DNA from: Medicago truncatula
Lineage: Eukaryota > Streptophyta > Magnoliopsida > Fabales > Fabaceae
Direction: 5' to 3'
DNA: 64,000 nucleotides
Assembly: GCF_003473485.1 (NCBI RefSeq)
Contig: NC_053045.1
Coordinates: 64,605,994-64,669,993 of the forward strand
The notes under the pieces were generated by a model. The model made no database searches. It was not told the origin of the DNA and worked only from the letters and a program-made list of their open reading frames with translations. Positions within the stretch are counted from its first letter, which is position 1. Every line of letters begins with the position of its first letter. This document shows positions 23,949 through 34,695 of this stretch, piece after piece. Position numbers and translations under genes: made by a program.

Positions 23949-23951
<3 letters not shown>
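23109..23951. mobile_element. 843 bp TIR element with captured-looking interior
   Basis: The left terminus starts gaggatgtatctaatgagaa and the right terminus is its inverse. The arms match over about 70 bp with one visible mismatch, so the insertion looks young. It is inserted in a (TA)n tract, so the target duplication is ambiguous. The interior includes a GC-richer, codon-like stretch around 23320-23410 (ttttccggcgacccaatctt) unlike the AT-rich flanks, as if a gene fragment had been captured. No transposase is present. A non-autonomous Mutator-like element is the best guess. Confidence 0.75.
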
Positions 23952-23990
<39 letters not shown>

Positions 23991-25189
23991 GACTATTTAT
24001 TAAATTATGCTAACTTATGGTTTTAAGATTCTATTATTTTTTATAGGCTTGACCTACTTAATGAAAACTATAAATTCAAATGTTAGATTGATTTTATTCA
24101 TCTTCTACAAAAAATTTATGGAAGATGTAAATATGCTAAGTTCGACGCTTACACCTTCATTGATTCTTTATACTTTGTTCGTTTTAAAACGAGTGTTGTT
24201 TTAGGAAAAAAAAATGTTTTAAAATGAATGTCACTTTCAGCTTTCAATGCAATAGTAACTTTTTCTTTTTAATTATATCCTTCAATTATAATATTATATA
24301 CACTACTTCCAAAATATTATTTTTTCTTTTAATGAAAAACAAACTTATAGCTGATTAGAATAATTTAGTAAAATAATATATCTCTTTCTTTTAATTAATG
24401 TATTTCTTAACGTATGTAAAAAATTTAAATGACATTCATTTTGAAATGAAGGGATTACTTTGTTTTTTTTTTTAACAAACGGAGGGAGGGAGTACTAAAG
24501 TGAACCAAATCAATCCAATGTTGAATTTGAGGAGGTCATACTTCATGTAGTCAATCTACTCTACTCTCATAGTCTCATGTATGAAATATTTACGTGTGAG
24601 CCATGTTATCGACCATGAAAATAACGAGTGGAATAATGTAGCTATAGATGCTCTTTTGGTCCACAGGAGGCTTCTTTGATTAAGAGGATGTATTTATTTC
24701 GTCATCATTGATGAAGATAAGCCAGTGTAGAATAAAAACATAGATGAAGTGTATAAGGTTAGGTTAGCAAGGAGGAGCTAATAGATTATGTGGAGTACCA
24801 AAATGAAGGAGACTGGACATATACGTGGAAATTAAAACTCCCAAAAAAAAAGTGAAGTTGTTGCTTTTGAGGATTGCAAGAGGATGCCTTTCCGTTGGGA
24901 TTAATAATAATATCTAAAAAAAGAGATAGAAGACCCATTTATGTTTGTACCAAAAAAATAAAACCATTTATGCGTATCAATTTAGTCATGACAAAAATAA
25001 AATTCATAGTAGTTTCTAACATTTTTATGTCGAGAACAAATTGATTCAATATAACATAGGGATTAATTTGTTCTCAATATAAAAATCTCAAAGGCTACTA
25101 TAGGTTTTATTTTTGTTAAAGATTAAATTATCCTACACGAAAATTGCAAAGGATTAAATTGAATTTCACTCTAAAAAATACATTATTGT

Positions 25190-26481
25190 TGTCAAAGATT
25201 AAATTGGCATGTCTATGTATGTATCCTTGTTATGAACTAGTTCAAGAAGATGGACATCTTTTCTTCACATGTAGACACGCTAAACTCGTATGTGCGAAGC
25301 CCATGTGGGAGACGGTAGAGAAGAAAACTTGGGCAATTGTAAAGCCCATGTATCCTTGTTGTTTGATAAAGAGTTGCGTGGAGCGGTTGAAGACATTGTG
25401 GTTGATGGAGGTCCTTTTTTTGGGATCTTCAATAAAGGTTGGTTTCTTTACCTATTAGGTTTGGAAGGTTGGGTTTGTACTCAGCAGCAGAGGCTTCTTT
25501 GTACGTTTTTGTGGCTTCTAGGGCGCAATCTTGGGTGCTACAAGATCATATTTTGAGAGACAGTGGGATATGTGGTATGCACTTAGATTTTAATAATGCT
25601 TTGGATGTCTTCGTGGTACGATTCTAGATTTTGACATTGGCAGTTTTACTAGCAAGGACATTGTCCCTCCTAAAGCACAACATATTTTGGCGAGTGCTTT
25701 TTTTTAGTAAAAGTGTTCAAGATATGGAAGTTAAGTTCACATGACCACTAGACAGAAGGAAGTTTTAGGATGTTTGCAAACAGCACATGCTCAAGATTTT
25801 TTTCTAGCTATCATAATTGATTGGTTAGGTCATCATATATCACCAATGGAGTATCGTACCATCCTTAGATATAACCTTATGATTCCACTATTTTCTATTG
25901 ATGAGGTGTGCCCTGTTTTTCGTAAGGTGTGCCTGGATATTTTGGGGAGCATGTCGTTCACTGTAAGGAGCTTCCTGGTTTTAAGTATAGGTGTGACTTT
26001 GTTAGGGATGTACTTTTTGATATATTCAGGCGTGCAGGAGTATCAGTGAATAAGGAGGTGAAATTCCTGGCTGATCCACTAGATAGAAGATCGACACTTA
26101 AGCATGCGAATGTTATGGTGTACGGATGAGTAGGTGGAAAACATGCATGTGTGGACTTGACTGAGGTTTCACCATTTGTTGGATTAGGGGTCGAGACTTT
26201 TACGGTTGTATAGACCACCCTAAAAGTTGCGTCAAACAAAGTGGCAAACATGATAAAGCGTGTTCTGACAATCAACATGTTTTTATACCATTTGTTTTAG
26301 ACACTTTTGGTTTCCTAGCACCAGAGGTTGTTGACCTTCTACATAGAGTTCAAAGGATCATGCATGACAATGTCATGTCTCCTAAGTCCATAAATGTTGT
26401 GTTTACGAGAATTGGTTTTGCCAATAATAAAAATAAACTAGTGGCGCAGCTTATTGCCTGTCTTCCTTCTATTCGTGTGTA
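25190..26481 (+). pseudogene. Decayed retroelement C-terminal region (zinc knuckle and nuclease-like)
   Basis: A coding remnant on the plus strand, broken by stops and frame changes, with pieces in all three frames. Recognisable parts include SAAEASLYVFVASRAQSW (about 25490), SPMEYRTILRYNLMIPLF (about 25840), a degenerate Cys/His cluster (DEVCPVFRKVC followed by GEHVVHCKELPGF), and further on LDRRSTLKHANVMVYG followed by CVDLTEV-like residues. The sequence ends near QLIACLPSIRV and a stop at about 26481. The Cys-His cluster followed by an R-x-A-D/N-V-x-V-Y-G and D-L-T pattern resembles the zinc knuckle and PD-(D/E)XK-like endonuclease tail seen downstream of reverse transcriptase in some non-LTR elements. 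I have seen many similar copies annotated in legume genomes. The element type is inferred; the reverse transcriptase itself is absent here. Confidence 0.6.
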
Positions 26482-26807
26482 AGTAATTCTTGATATATAA
26501 AAAAATTAAGTAACTTTGACTTTTAAAAATATATTAATCGAGCTTTGGAAAAAAAATTGTGAATTATAGAAAACCATTTTTAAATTTGTTAGTAACATTT
26601 CTTGAAAAGCCACTTAATATATATTGTTATGCACAAGGCTGTATTTAAGGCAGGACGACTATCCTAGGTTCCAAAATAAAAGTACGAAATTTGGACCCAA
26701 AAAAGAAATAAATAGGAGTTCATTAGGCCCAAAAATTACTTAAATTTTAAAGGGATGTGTGGTTGTTAGTAATAGGCTTTGTTCTTTGTTGACCCATTTA
26801 TAATTTA

Positions 26808-28212
26808 GACTATTACTTTTTCCACCCTATGCCTTTCCTCGCGCGCCCTATTTGTTTTTTTCAATTTTACCCTGGTCCGGATTTCATTTTTCGGATGGTA
26901 TTGTTAGAATTTTGCAGATGTTTTCGGATTTGAAAATCCGAAATAATGTTTTACCAGAACTTTTGCAATTTTAATCTTCAAAATTCGTAAAATAAAATGC
27001 AAATAAAATAAAAAATCAGAAATAAAAAAACACAAACAGAAAAACAACTAATTTTATTAATATATGAACAATACATTACAATAATTTTCAAGCTTTTTAA
27101 GCTTATGATACAAGATCCTAAATCTATTTCTAATGTCCTATGAGCCTAATTCTAATCTCCTAAGAGCCTAACCACTGGTATGTGATGGGACATACCAATA
27201 GTTTGCATATTGGAGGAAAATCGGAGGAGGTGGGCGGGAAGAAGAGAACAATGCCCCTGAGGAAGGTGGGGGGTGCTCAAACTTACACTCAGGCAGACCA
27301 AGCTAAGAACCACACTGACTCACATGTCCCTCAGATGAACCGCACTTCGTTGCAGCGCGGTTCCATCCTCATTGCCCGTTCATACAAACCCTGAAAGTTT
27401 TCAACGAGGCCCTTATCTATGAAAGGCCAACGATGGAAAACCATGGTTGTAGAAGGACGAAGAGGAGGAGAGGGTGGGAGAGGATGGTGGGGTTTGGAAG
27501 GCTATTTATAGGGAGGGTGGGTCAAAAACGGTTGGGAGGCAATAAATGCAGTCAAAAAATGCGTTTTACCATGTTTTTTTTACTTGACCACTGACATAAA
27601 CGTGTGGTGCAGACCACCTGCCATGACTGATGCATTCCGGAATATATAATTCGGAAAGCACATCTGTTTTCCGGAATATATTTTTCAGATTAATGCGATA
27701 ATGGTGGTGAACGAGGGAAAGTTGACACTTCCTATAAGGCTAAGGACGTTTTGGAATGTAAAATCCGGAAAGACTCGGAGCCATTAATGTGGGTTTGGAC
27801 GGTTACAACAACCACTAACACATTTTCATTGACTGTATTAATGACCGTGGACTTGTTTTAGGCTATAAATAGGCTTCCATCTTCAACAAATACCTTCACT
27901 TCACCTATTTTCTTACATTTTCTTCAAATGTTTTTTAGTTTTTTAGGGGGTCGATGGTGTCATGCTCATTGTTGACCGTTCATAGGAACCATGCAATTGC
28001 AATGCATTGCAGTTTGTGTGGGGTTCATATAACGGTCAACAGAGACCCTTGACATCAAAGAAAGACACAGAAAATTACATAACATCTGGTCCGGATTTCT
28101 GTTTCCGAAAATCACTAACAATCTGATTCGGATTATACAATCCGGACAAAGGGTATTTTGGTCAAAATCACAGGGCGCACGAGAAGGCTGTAGGGTGGGA
28201 AAAATAATAGTC
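26808..28212. mobile_element. Mutator-like element, 1405 bp, 9 bp TSD
   Basis: Starts gactattactttttccaccc and ends with the imperfect inverse gggtgggaaaaataatagtc. The arms pair for about 43 bp with mismatches and continue more weakly inward (both have ggtccggattt words). Exact 9 bp direct repeats, tataattta, flank it at 26799-26807 and 28213-28221. A 9 bp duplication is the hallmark of Mutator-like elements. No transposase was recognised. The interior has several ccggaata and tccggaa words, a plus-strand open frame of 70 residues without known domain (27182-27394), and a TATA-like ctataaatagg at about 27861. Confidence 0.85.
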
Positions 28213-28922
28213 TATAATTTATGTGATGTTATAAGGGAGTTCAAATCCCTAGCCTTCTACCATCCCAAACCTTTCCGTCAAAATCAAAAGAAATCATCTC
28301 ACACCCCTTATTTGGAAAAATTGTAGGCAAAACAATTGAAGGTTATTGGATCCATTTGATTGACCTCTCCTATAAGAAAAAAGCTTTTGTCGTGTTAAAT
28401 TGATTGATGATAATTTATCTTTTACACATTAAATATTTGTTATCCCTTATTAGAGTGGCTCTTCTCCGGCTATTTACAAAATCAACGCTTGTACAATCCC
28501 ACCACAACATGTTGTAGGGTTAGAAAAAGGAGAAAGAAACCATCACACTTGGTTAAAAAAATAATAATAATCCTAACTTGCAACAACAAGTAGTAGCATG
28601 ACAAAGAAAAAGGAGGAAGAGAACAATACAAAGTTGTAAAATATTTTTCAGTAATCCTTAATTGTACCCTAGATTATTATTTTTTTGACAAATGATTGTA
28701 CCCAAGATGTGAGCCATAAAAAACAAATGATGTTGATTGTGAGAATATCTTCCTTGAACACAAACGTAACACATCATCCTTGGGCACAACAAATAAAAAC
28801 CTAACACATGTCATCTACATCAGGGAAAAGGCAAAATTTTAGGGTGCAATTACTTCACCAATAAAGACAAAACTCTAAATCAGTTTTTGCCGCAGCTGGC
28901 TTAAAAAGTAAAAAAAAAAAAC

Positions 28923-29138
28923 ATGAATTGGATTAGAAATCCTACAGGAAGAATTATTCCTTCTCCTTTTATTTTATATCCTAATTACCAACAAATTAAT
29001 TTAGTAAAAGCACAAATTAAATGGTGTGAAGAATCAGCTGATTACTTTTTAAAAGTGGATTTTGATTACCAACTTTTTTCAGAATACATAGAGCTAGCCG
29101 AAACTCTTAAAGAAAAACTTAAAAAACTAGCAAAATAA
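28923..29138 (+). CDS. Endogenous pararetrovirus small ORF, 71 residues
   Basis: A short intact frame with an AT-rich, Lys/Glu-rich composition distinct from the flanking repeats. It lies 36 bases upstream of the coiled-coil ORF and in the same direction, as one of the small ORFs that precede the capsid gene in Caulimoviridae. It begins MNWIRNPTGR and ends in a charged helical segment (LKEKLKKLAK). No specific function can be assigned from sequence. It is grouped with the viral fragment only by position and composition. Confidence 0.5.
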   Translation: MNWIRNPTGRIIPSPFILYPNYQQINLVKAQIKWCEESADYFLKVDFDYQLFSEYIELAETLKEKLKKLAK

Positions 29139-29174
29139 ATCTATAATCTAAAATTATAACTATGTTTTAGCAAG

Positions 29175-29720
29175 ATGACTGAAGGAAGTATAACAAATAA
29201 AATACAGAGAGTTTTAGATGACTTTTCTGATCTAAAGTATAGGATAGAAAAACAAACGTCCTATATAGAAACTTTGCAGTTTGAAGAAGAAAAGTATATG
29301 CCTCATGAAACATGGAATTTTCATGAAGAAAATTTCGCCTGTTATGAAGAAGATGAAACACATAGATATCCGCACATTTTTCATACAAGAAACCCACAAC
29401 TCAACAATATAGCTTGTATGTTAGCCTATATAATCAAGAATTGTTGTTATAAAAAATTTCACCAAAGAATGGATGAAATTCAAGAAGAACAAAAAAGAAG
29501 TAAAGAAAAGATTTGTATTATATTAGAAGATCTCTTGAAACTCTTAGAAAATAAAGAAAGATATTTAACTCTTGATGAGTTAGATATGGAAAAGCAAATA
29601 GTTATCCCAGAAAAAACACCAAGAACAATAAAAAACCAACCTCAAGACAAAGTTTCTAAATCTAAAGAAACTTCTGAATCTAAACAATTAAGTATTAGAC
29701 CACCATCTAGCTTCTTTTGA
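29175..29720 (+). CDS. Endogenous pararetrovirus coiled-coil protein, 181 residues
   Basis: An intact frame of 181 residues, rich in Glu, Lys and Gln, with long predicted helical stretches (for example around residues 8-40 and 95-130) and a Pro/Lys/Ser-rich basic tail. Its stop overlaps the next ATG by one base (29718-29720 TGA, 29720-29722 ATG), a compact arrangement typical of plant pararetroviruses. Size, coiled coils and position just before the capsid gene fit a virion-associated or ORF II/III-type protein of Caulimoviridae. This assignment is inferred from order, not from a clear family motif. Confidence 0.55.
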   Translation: MTEGSITNKIQRVLDDFSDLKYRIEKQTSYIETLQFEEEKYMPHETWNFHEENFACYEEDETHRYPHIFHTRNPQLNNIACMLAYIIKNCCYKKFHQRMDEIQEEQKRSKEKICIILEDLLKLLENKERYLTLDELDMEKQIVIPEKTPRTIKNQPQDKVSKSKETSESKQLSIRPPSSFF

Positions 29721-31041
29721 TGGACGATACAGAAGAAATCCTTAATAGGCAACTAGAAAATCTAGAAAGACTCATGGCTTCTTTAGACATTAGCAATAAG
29801 AGCTAAGAAACCTTTGATGACAAACTTGAAGATAATAATCAAATTATCTATGATTTTAGCTCAGAAGAAGATAATGAAATCGAAAATGAAAATCCTCATT
29901 ATGTAAAAATAGAAAAGGCTGAAACTTCAGGAACTAAAAGACCTGCAGATTTTGAAAAAGAATTCACAAAACAAAAATTTCAAAAAATACCTCATTACTA
30001 TGAGCCTTCACAAAATCCTTTTCAAGGACAAGGAATTCTAGATATAGATTGTAGTATATATACTGCAAAAGATTTAAGAGATTGGTATAATACAAATAAT
30101 GTATTAGTCCAATTAAATGAAGATCTTAGAAATTTGAGTGTTATTGATACCTTCAACTATCTGCAATATAAAACTAGAGGAAATGCATTTAAATACATTT
30201 CAACCCTACCTCAAGAAGTTATGGCAACCATACCCCTAACAGGATCCTTAGTAACAAACTGGGTATATAGTCTATTAGTTAAGGAATTTAAGGGATGGAG
30301 GGATACCATCCAATCAAAAATAGCATTTTTCGATCAGAACCTTTGGAAGATAACTAATCTAAAAATTTGCAATATTGTTATGTAGATAACTTTATTTGTG
30401 AATTCCAAAACTATTATTATAATATAGATAATAATATCAGAAACTCTAGAAATTTGATAGAATTATTCTATGACAAGTTACCAGAAAAAGTATCAGAACA
30501 AGTTAAGTTATACTTTGCCTCAACCCTCACAGAAGAAAAAGTAGATAATACTCTTGGAGGAAGAATAACTTGCTTAAAGATTTGGCTTCAAGAGAAATGT
30601 AACCAAAAAATAGCTAAAAGAGAAGCTCAAGTATCTCTTTGTTGTAATAAATTACAAGACAAAGTAGGAAACTATGGATGTAACTCTAATTCTAGAAAAG
30701 GGTCTAGAAAAACTCAGAAACATCATTATAAGAAAAAGAGGTTTAAGAAAGTTCCGTTTAAAAAATTCAAGAAGGGAGATAAAAAATTCTTTAGGAAAAA
30801 ACCACCTCATCCAAAAAGAAAAACATGTCCACGAGCTAAAAATTCATGTACATGTTGGCTATGTCATGAAGAAGGTCACTATGCAAATGAGTGCCCTAAG
30901 AAAGATAATCCAAAGAAAAATGTCCTGCATGCTATATATGCTTTAGGATATGAACCTATAGAATCAGACATTAGTTCTAATGACGAACTTTATGAATATT
31001 GTACTGAGACAGATTCAGATGTCGAAGAAAATACTTGGTAA
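29720..31041 (+). pseudogene. Endogenous pararetrovirus capsid-like gene, broken
   Basis: Capsid (coat protein) region of a Caulimoviridae-type endogenous virus. It has an acidic N-terminal part, a long middle region, a Lys/Arg-rich stretch (about 30680-30830), a CCHC zinc knuckle (CWLCHEEGHYANEC, about 30853-30894) and an acidic C-terminus ending at 31041. The acidic-basic-zinc knuckle-acidic order is that of caulimovirus capsid proteins. Breaks: an in-frame TAA at 29804-29806, and a shift of frame between about 30345 and 30385, where the first frame ends in TAG at 30383-30385. It is therefore not expressible as one protein. It is an old genomic copy, not a replicating virus. Confidence 0.8.
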
Positions 31042-31556
31042 AGAAAATCCAAGTGCTACATTCATAAAAATAGTGTTAGGAAATAAAAAACTCATGGCCT
31101 ATACAGATACAGGTGCAACTCTTTGTTTTGGTAAAAAATCTATCTCTAAAAATTGGGAAAGATTAACAAAACCAAAGGAAATTATAGTTGCAGACAAGTC
31201 GAAACATCAAATATGGTTTACCCTCAGAGATTTTTCTATAGAAATTGAAAGGTAGAAATTTTTTATTCCAACAATTTACCTCCATGATTCAGGACTAGAC
31301 TTAATTATAGGAAATAATTTTTTAAAGCTATATGAACCATTTACTCAAAGAAGAGATACTATATCACTTCGTTGGAAAGACTTTGGAAACCTTAAGAATT
31401 GTAAAATAATAACAACCAAAATAGTTACTAGAAACGAAATTTTAAATCTTATTAAGGGAAACCTTAAGGAATTAAGAACTATATGGGAAGAAAGAAATTT
31501 TCATATTAGCATAGAAGAAAGATTATACGAAGTCTGTTCAGATAACCCTCTAGACA
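30990..31556 (+). pseudogene. Endogenous pararetrovirus protease region, truncated
   Basis: In a frame different from the capsid and overlapping its end, a retropepsin-like aspartic protease motif appears (YTDTGATLCF, about 31098-31127), followed by IIGNNFL-type residues (about 31308) typical of the second part of the protease fold. An in-frame TAG interrupts it at 31253-31255. The coding similarity stops at about 31556, where a foldback element begins. Reverse transcriptase and RNase H are absent from the window. A separate, overlapping pol frame after the capsid frame suggests the caulimovirus/soymovirus gene order rather than the single badnavirus polyprotein. Confidence 0.75.
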
Positions 31557-31827
31557 GTCTTTACCCCTGTAATATAGGTGATTTCTGGTTTTATCCCCTG
31601 TAAAAAATTTATTTTGATTCACCCCTGTAAAATATTTTTGTTTTGATTTACCCCCTAATAGGCCAAACAAAAACGAAAATTTCTTGAAAAAATAAAATAA
31701 AATTGTTTTTTGTTTGGCCTATTAGGGGGTAAATCAAAACAAAAATATTTTACAGGGGGTGAATCAAAATAAATTTTTTACAGGGATGAAAACCAGAAAT
31801 GACCTAATATTACTGGGGGTAAAGACC
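31557..31827. repeat. Foldback MITE, about 270 bp
   Basis: Two arms of about 120 bp are near-perfect inverse copies: gtctttacccctgtaatata on the left and its inverse ending ggggtaaagac on the right. They are joined by a short A/T loop near 31680. Words such as ttttgatttaccccctaata repeat within the arms. There is no coding capacity. It directly abuts the pararetrovirus fragment and marks its right end. Confidence 0.85.
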
Positions 31828-32002
31828 TATTAACCCTATTTTTAAATCCTTTTAAAATGTTAATCAAAATTATGAGATAAGTTTAATTAAGAAGAGAATC
31901 AAATTGCCTTTCAATTCTCCAAGTATTTGACTTTGTTTAACATGTATTACAAAAATTGTCTTTATGGAAATGAAGTAAGTTTGTTTCGTAAAAAAAGGCA
32001 GG

Positions 32003-32280
32003 GTTAATTAAGTAAATAGTCCCTATAAATATTCATAATTTTGTTTTTAGTCCCTATCAAATAAAATCACACTTTTTAGTCTCTATAAAAATTTTCATCA
32101 ACATTTTTAGTCCCTATAAATTTTTCATCAGCATTTTTAGTCCCTATAAAATTTTTCCACATCAACATTTTTAGTCCCTAAAATACTTAAGGAAAATATC
32201 ACACTAAAAAGTGTGATTTTATTTTATAGGAACTAAAAATAAAACTGTGAATATTTATAAGGACTAAAAACTTAATTAAT
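32003..32280. repeat. Foldback MITE with internal 'agtccctataaa' repeats
   Basis: Arms beginning ttaattaagtaaatagtccc and ending with an inverse (ggactaaaaacttaattaa) enclose about three tandem units of roughly 33 bp containing tttttagtccctataaa. Similar elements are common in legume genomes. It lies in the spacer between the viral fragment and the 3' end of the chloride channel gene. Confidence 0.8.
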
Positions 32281-32809
32281 CCAAAAGTAATTAAGAACAA
32301 ACTCAAATTGATACCTTAAAAAACTGACCTCATCTAACATATTTCAACCAATGTTACATTTTCGTATCTCTTTAAAGAATTAACCCCCCCTCCCCCTCAA
32401 ATATGTACCATACTACGTTTAATTCTTTGATTAAACATACATTGTACTACATTAATTAGTCCTCATGTTATTTTTTTTATTGTAGGCATATAAATTATTT
32501 ATACTAAGGAAGAAATATTTATAACAAGTTGGCGAAAGATTCAAGTTCACATTCTAGATGAAAGATAAATCTAACTAAAACAAGAAGAGATGAAACAAAA
32601 CAAAATATATGAAAATTAATATGAGGTGCTTCCAATTTCAGGTATATATTGTGCCACATCATCACATCACATATCCTAGAACAACAAGGTGGTTCTTTCT
32701 AGTAAAGATAATTTAGTACTGTAGAGATAGAACATGTTTTTTGTACTTTGTATTATAAGACTATAGATGAGTATGTGGTTGGTTGATGGTGAGTCCCCAA
32801 AGTCACTGC

Positions 32810-34624
32810 TTACTTGCGGGAGTTGCAGTGGGGGTATAGTCCCAATATATGCTCGGACATGAAGTCGTGCCTTGTCAAGATCCCCACAATTGGAGGTCTC
32901 TGCATAACAACCACAAATATTAGTAATTGTTAGTTAATACTCACTCCCAGCCAACATACAAGGATAATTGTAATTAATGATTGCAAAGTCAGCCAATGTA
33001 TACTTAAATGCATGGATATGTTTATTCAAGATTGTAATAGTATATTGTTTCTTACTCCGGATGTCTTTGGCACCACCAACAAATGCCTGAGGCCAAGCTC
33101 ACGGAAAAGAACTGCAGTTTTAGCTAGAGACATTGTTTCCACAACTGTATACGATGACTTGTTGGTAATATGATGCATATCAACATACATTTCCATCTCT
33201 TCCTCTGATATCTTTAAATCATCCAGTCTTATCCCTTTCCCCGAACCCGGCTTTCCAAAGTCATGTGCCCTCAGCTTGTTCATAATCAAGGACCTCTCGT
33301 TTGGCCTCGTCGTAAATGCCTTATGTTTAAGAATTACAAGCAAATGAGACCTCAAAACCAACCCACATAACTCTGGAGCTTCTAAGAATGGAGGCTCATC
33401 AATCACAGGAAACCCATTATGTCGCGTCACCTTTAAAGTGTGCACAATATTCCCCACTTTTTCAATACCAGAGAATGTAAACAGTGGACCAGAAACAACA
33501 TCACCGGCAACTAAATGCCTCATGTACGGTTCTGCATGCACTTCCAAATAAGGCAACCCCTTCATTTCCACTATTTGATCATAAACACCTTTGTTAAAAC
33601 AATCTGCCACAGACTTTGAGATGAGGAGAACTAACATGACCAATGGTAGCATGAGGAGGTTGTTAGTAAGTTCGAGAAGAATGACACACAAAGAGACAGT
33701 CATTCTCATTGTGCCACCAAGGAAGGATGCAGCACCCAAAAGTGCAAACAAACCCACATCCAAAACTGTAAATGGACTTAACAGACTTCCAGCAACACGC
33801 CCATATGAAGCCCCTGCTAGTATCACTGGAATAAACAACCCTGAGGGAATTGCGATGCCATAAGTAATGATTCCAAGGAAGTATATTGCCACAAAGAATA
33901 TCAGGAGACTGGAGAGCTGGAATCTTTTGTGAGAGCCAGCAATAAAGAGGTTGCGGATAGCATCATCGTTGGTAGTAAAAAAGAGAGAAGCGAGGTCATT
34001 GTAGTGATTAGGAGGACATTGGAAATTCTTGTAGTGTCCAGAATGCCCTACGGTTGGGCACTGATCCCCCACATGAGGAGGACAAGGGATGCACTTTGAT
34101 AGCCATGGAACCCCAAATGAACAGCAAGAGGTCAAAAATGATATAATCATCACAAGTATTATTTTAAATATAGGGCCTTTCCTGCAATAAATATATAAAA
34201 TCATTCCACCCGGGAATACTACAATAAAAAAAGAAAATTCGAAATGGGGCGGAGGGGGAATGACATACTCATTAATGATGTTGTAAGTGCGAAGGACCTT
34301 ATCCACAAGATAATTATAAAGGCTTCCCAAGAGACCTCCAATAACTCCAAGAAATATAACTACTAGTAGATCAGGTATGCTGTATGCAGGCTTTACTGAA
34401 TTAACATCAAACATTATCAAACCTCCTTCCCCAAAAAGACCGCAAATTCCCCCCTTGCAATATTCCATAAAACCTCTCAGCACCACAGCTACTACAGCTG
34501 TAGTAAAAAATGTTCTCCACATAAGAGCACTTCTCCACCTGCAATTCATATATGCAGTCTCAAAAACATAACAAGACATAAATTGATGCTACATGATTTT
34601 CCATGGATTGTTTGTGAAGTAGTA

Positions 34625-34695
<71 letters not shown>

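Larger units (their letters stand above)
22176..28922. other. Accessory interval made of mobile elements
   Basis: No functional gene was recognised over 6.7 kb. It contains the dynamin promoter region, a TIR element (23109-23951), the end of a Stowaway-like element (ggagggagggagtac at about 24481), a decayed retroelement coding region (25190-26481) and a Mutator-like element (26808-28212). The stretches 22.4-23.1, 24.0-25.1 and 28.22-28.92 kb show nothing recognisable. Confidence 0.6.

Noticed and set aside
24007-24204. Open frame of 65 residues beside the TIR element
   Set aside because: No recognisable domain; composition is that of AT-rich spacer.
28923-31556. Classifying the viral fragment as badnavirus-like
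   Set aside because: The capsid frame ends on its own before an overlapping protease frame, and no movement-protein region precedes the capsid, unlike a badnavirus polyprotein.
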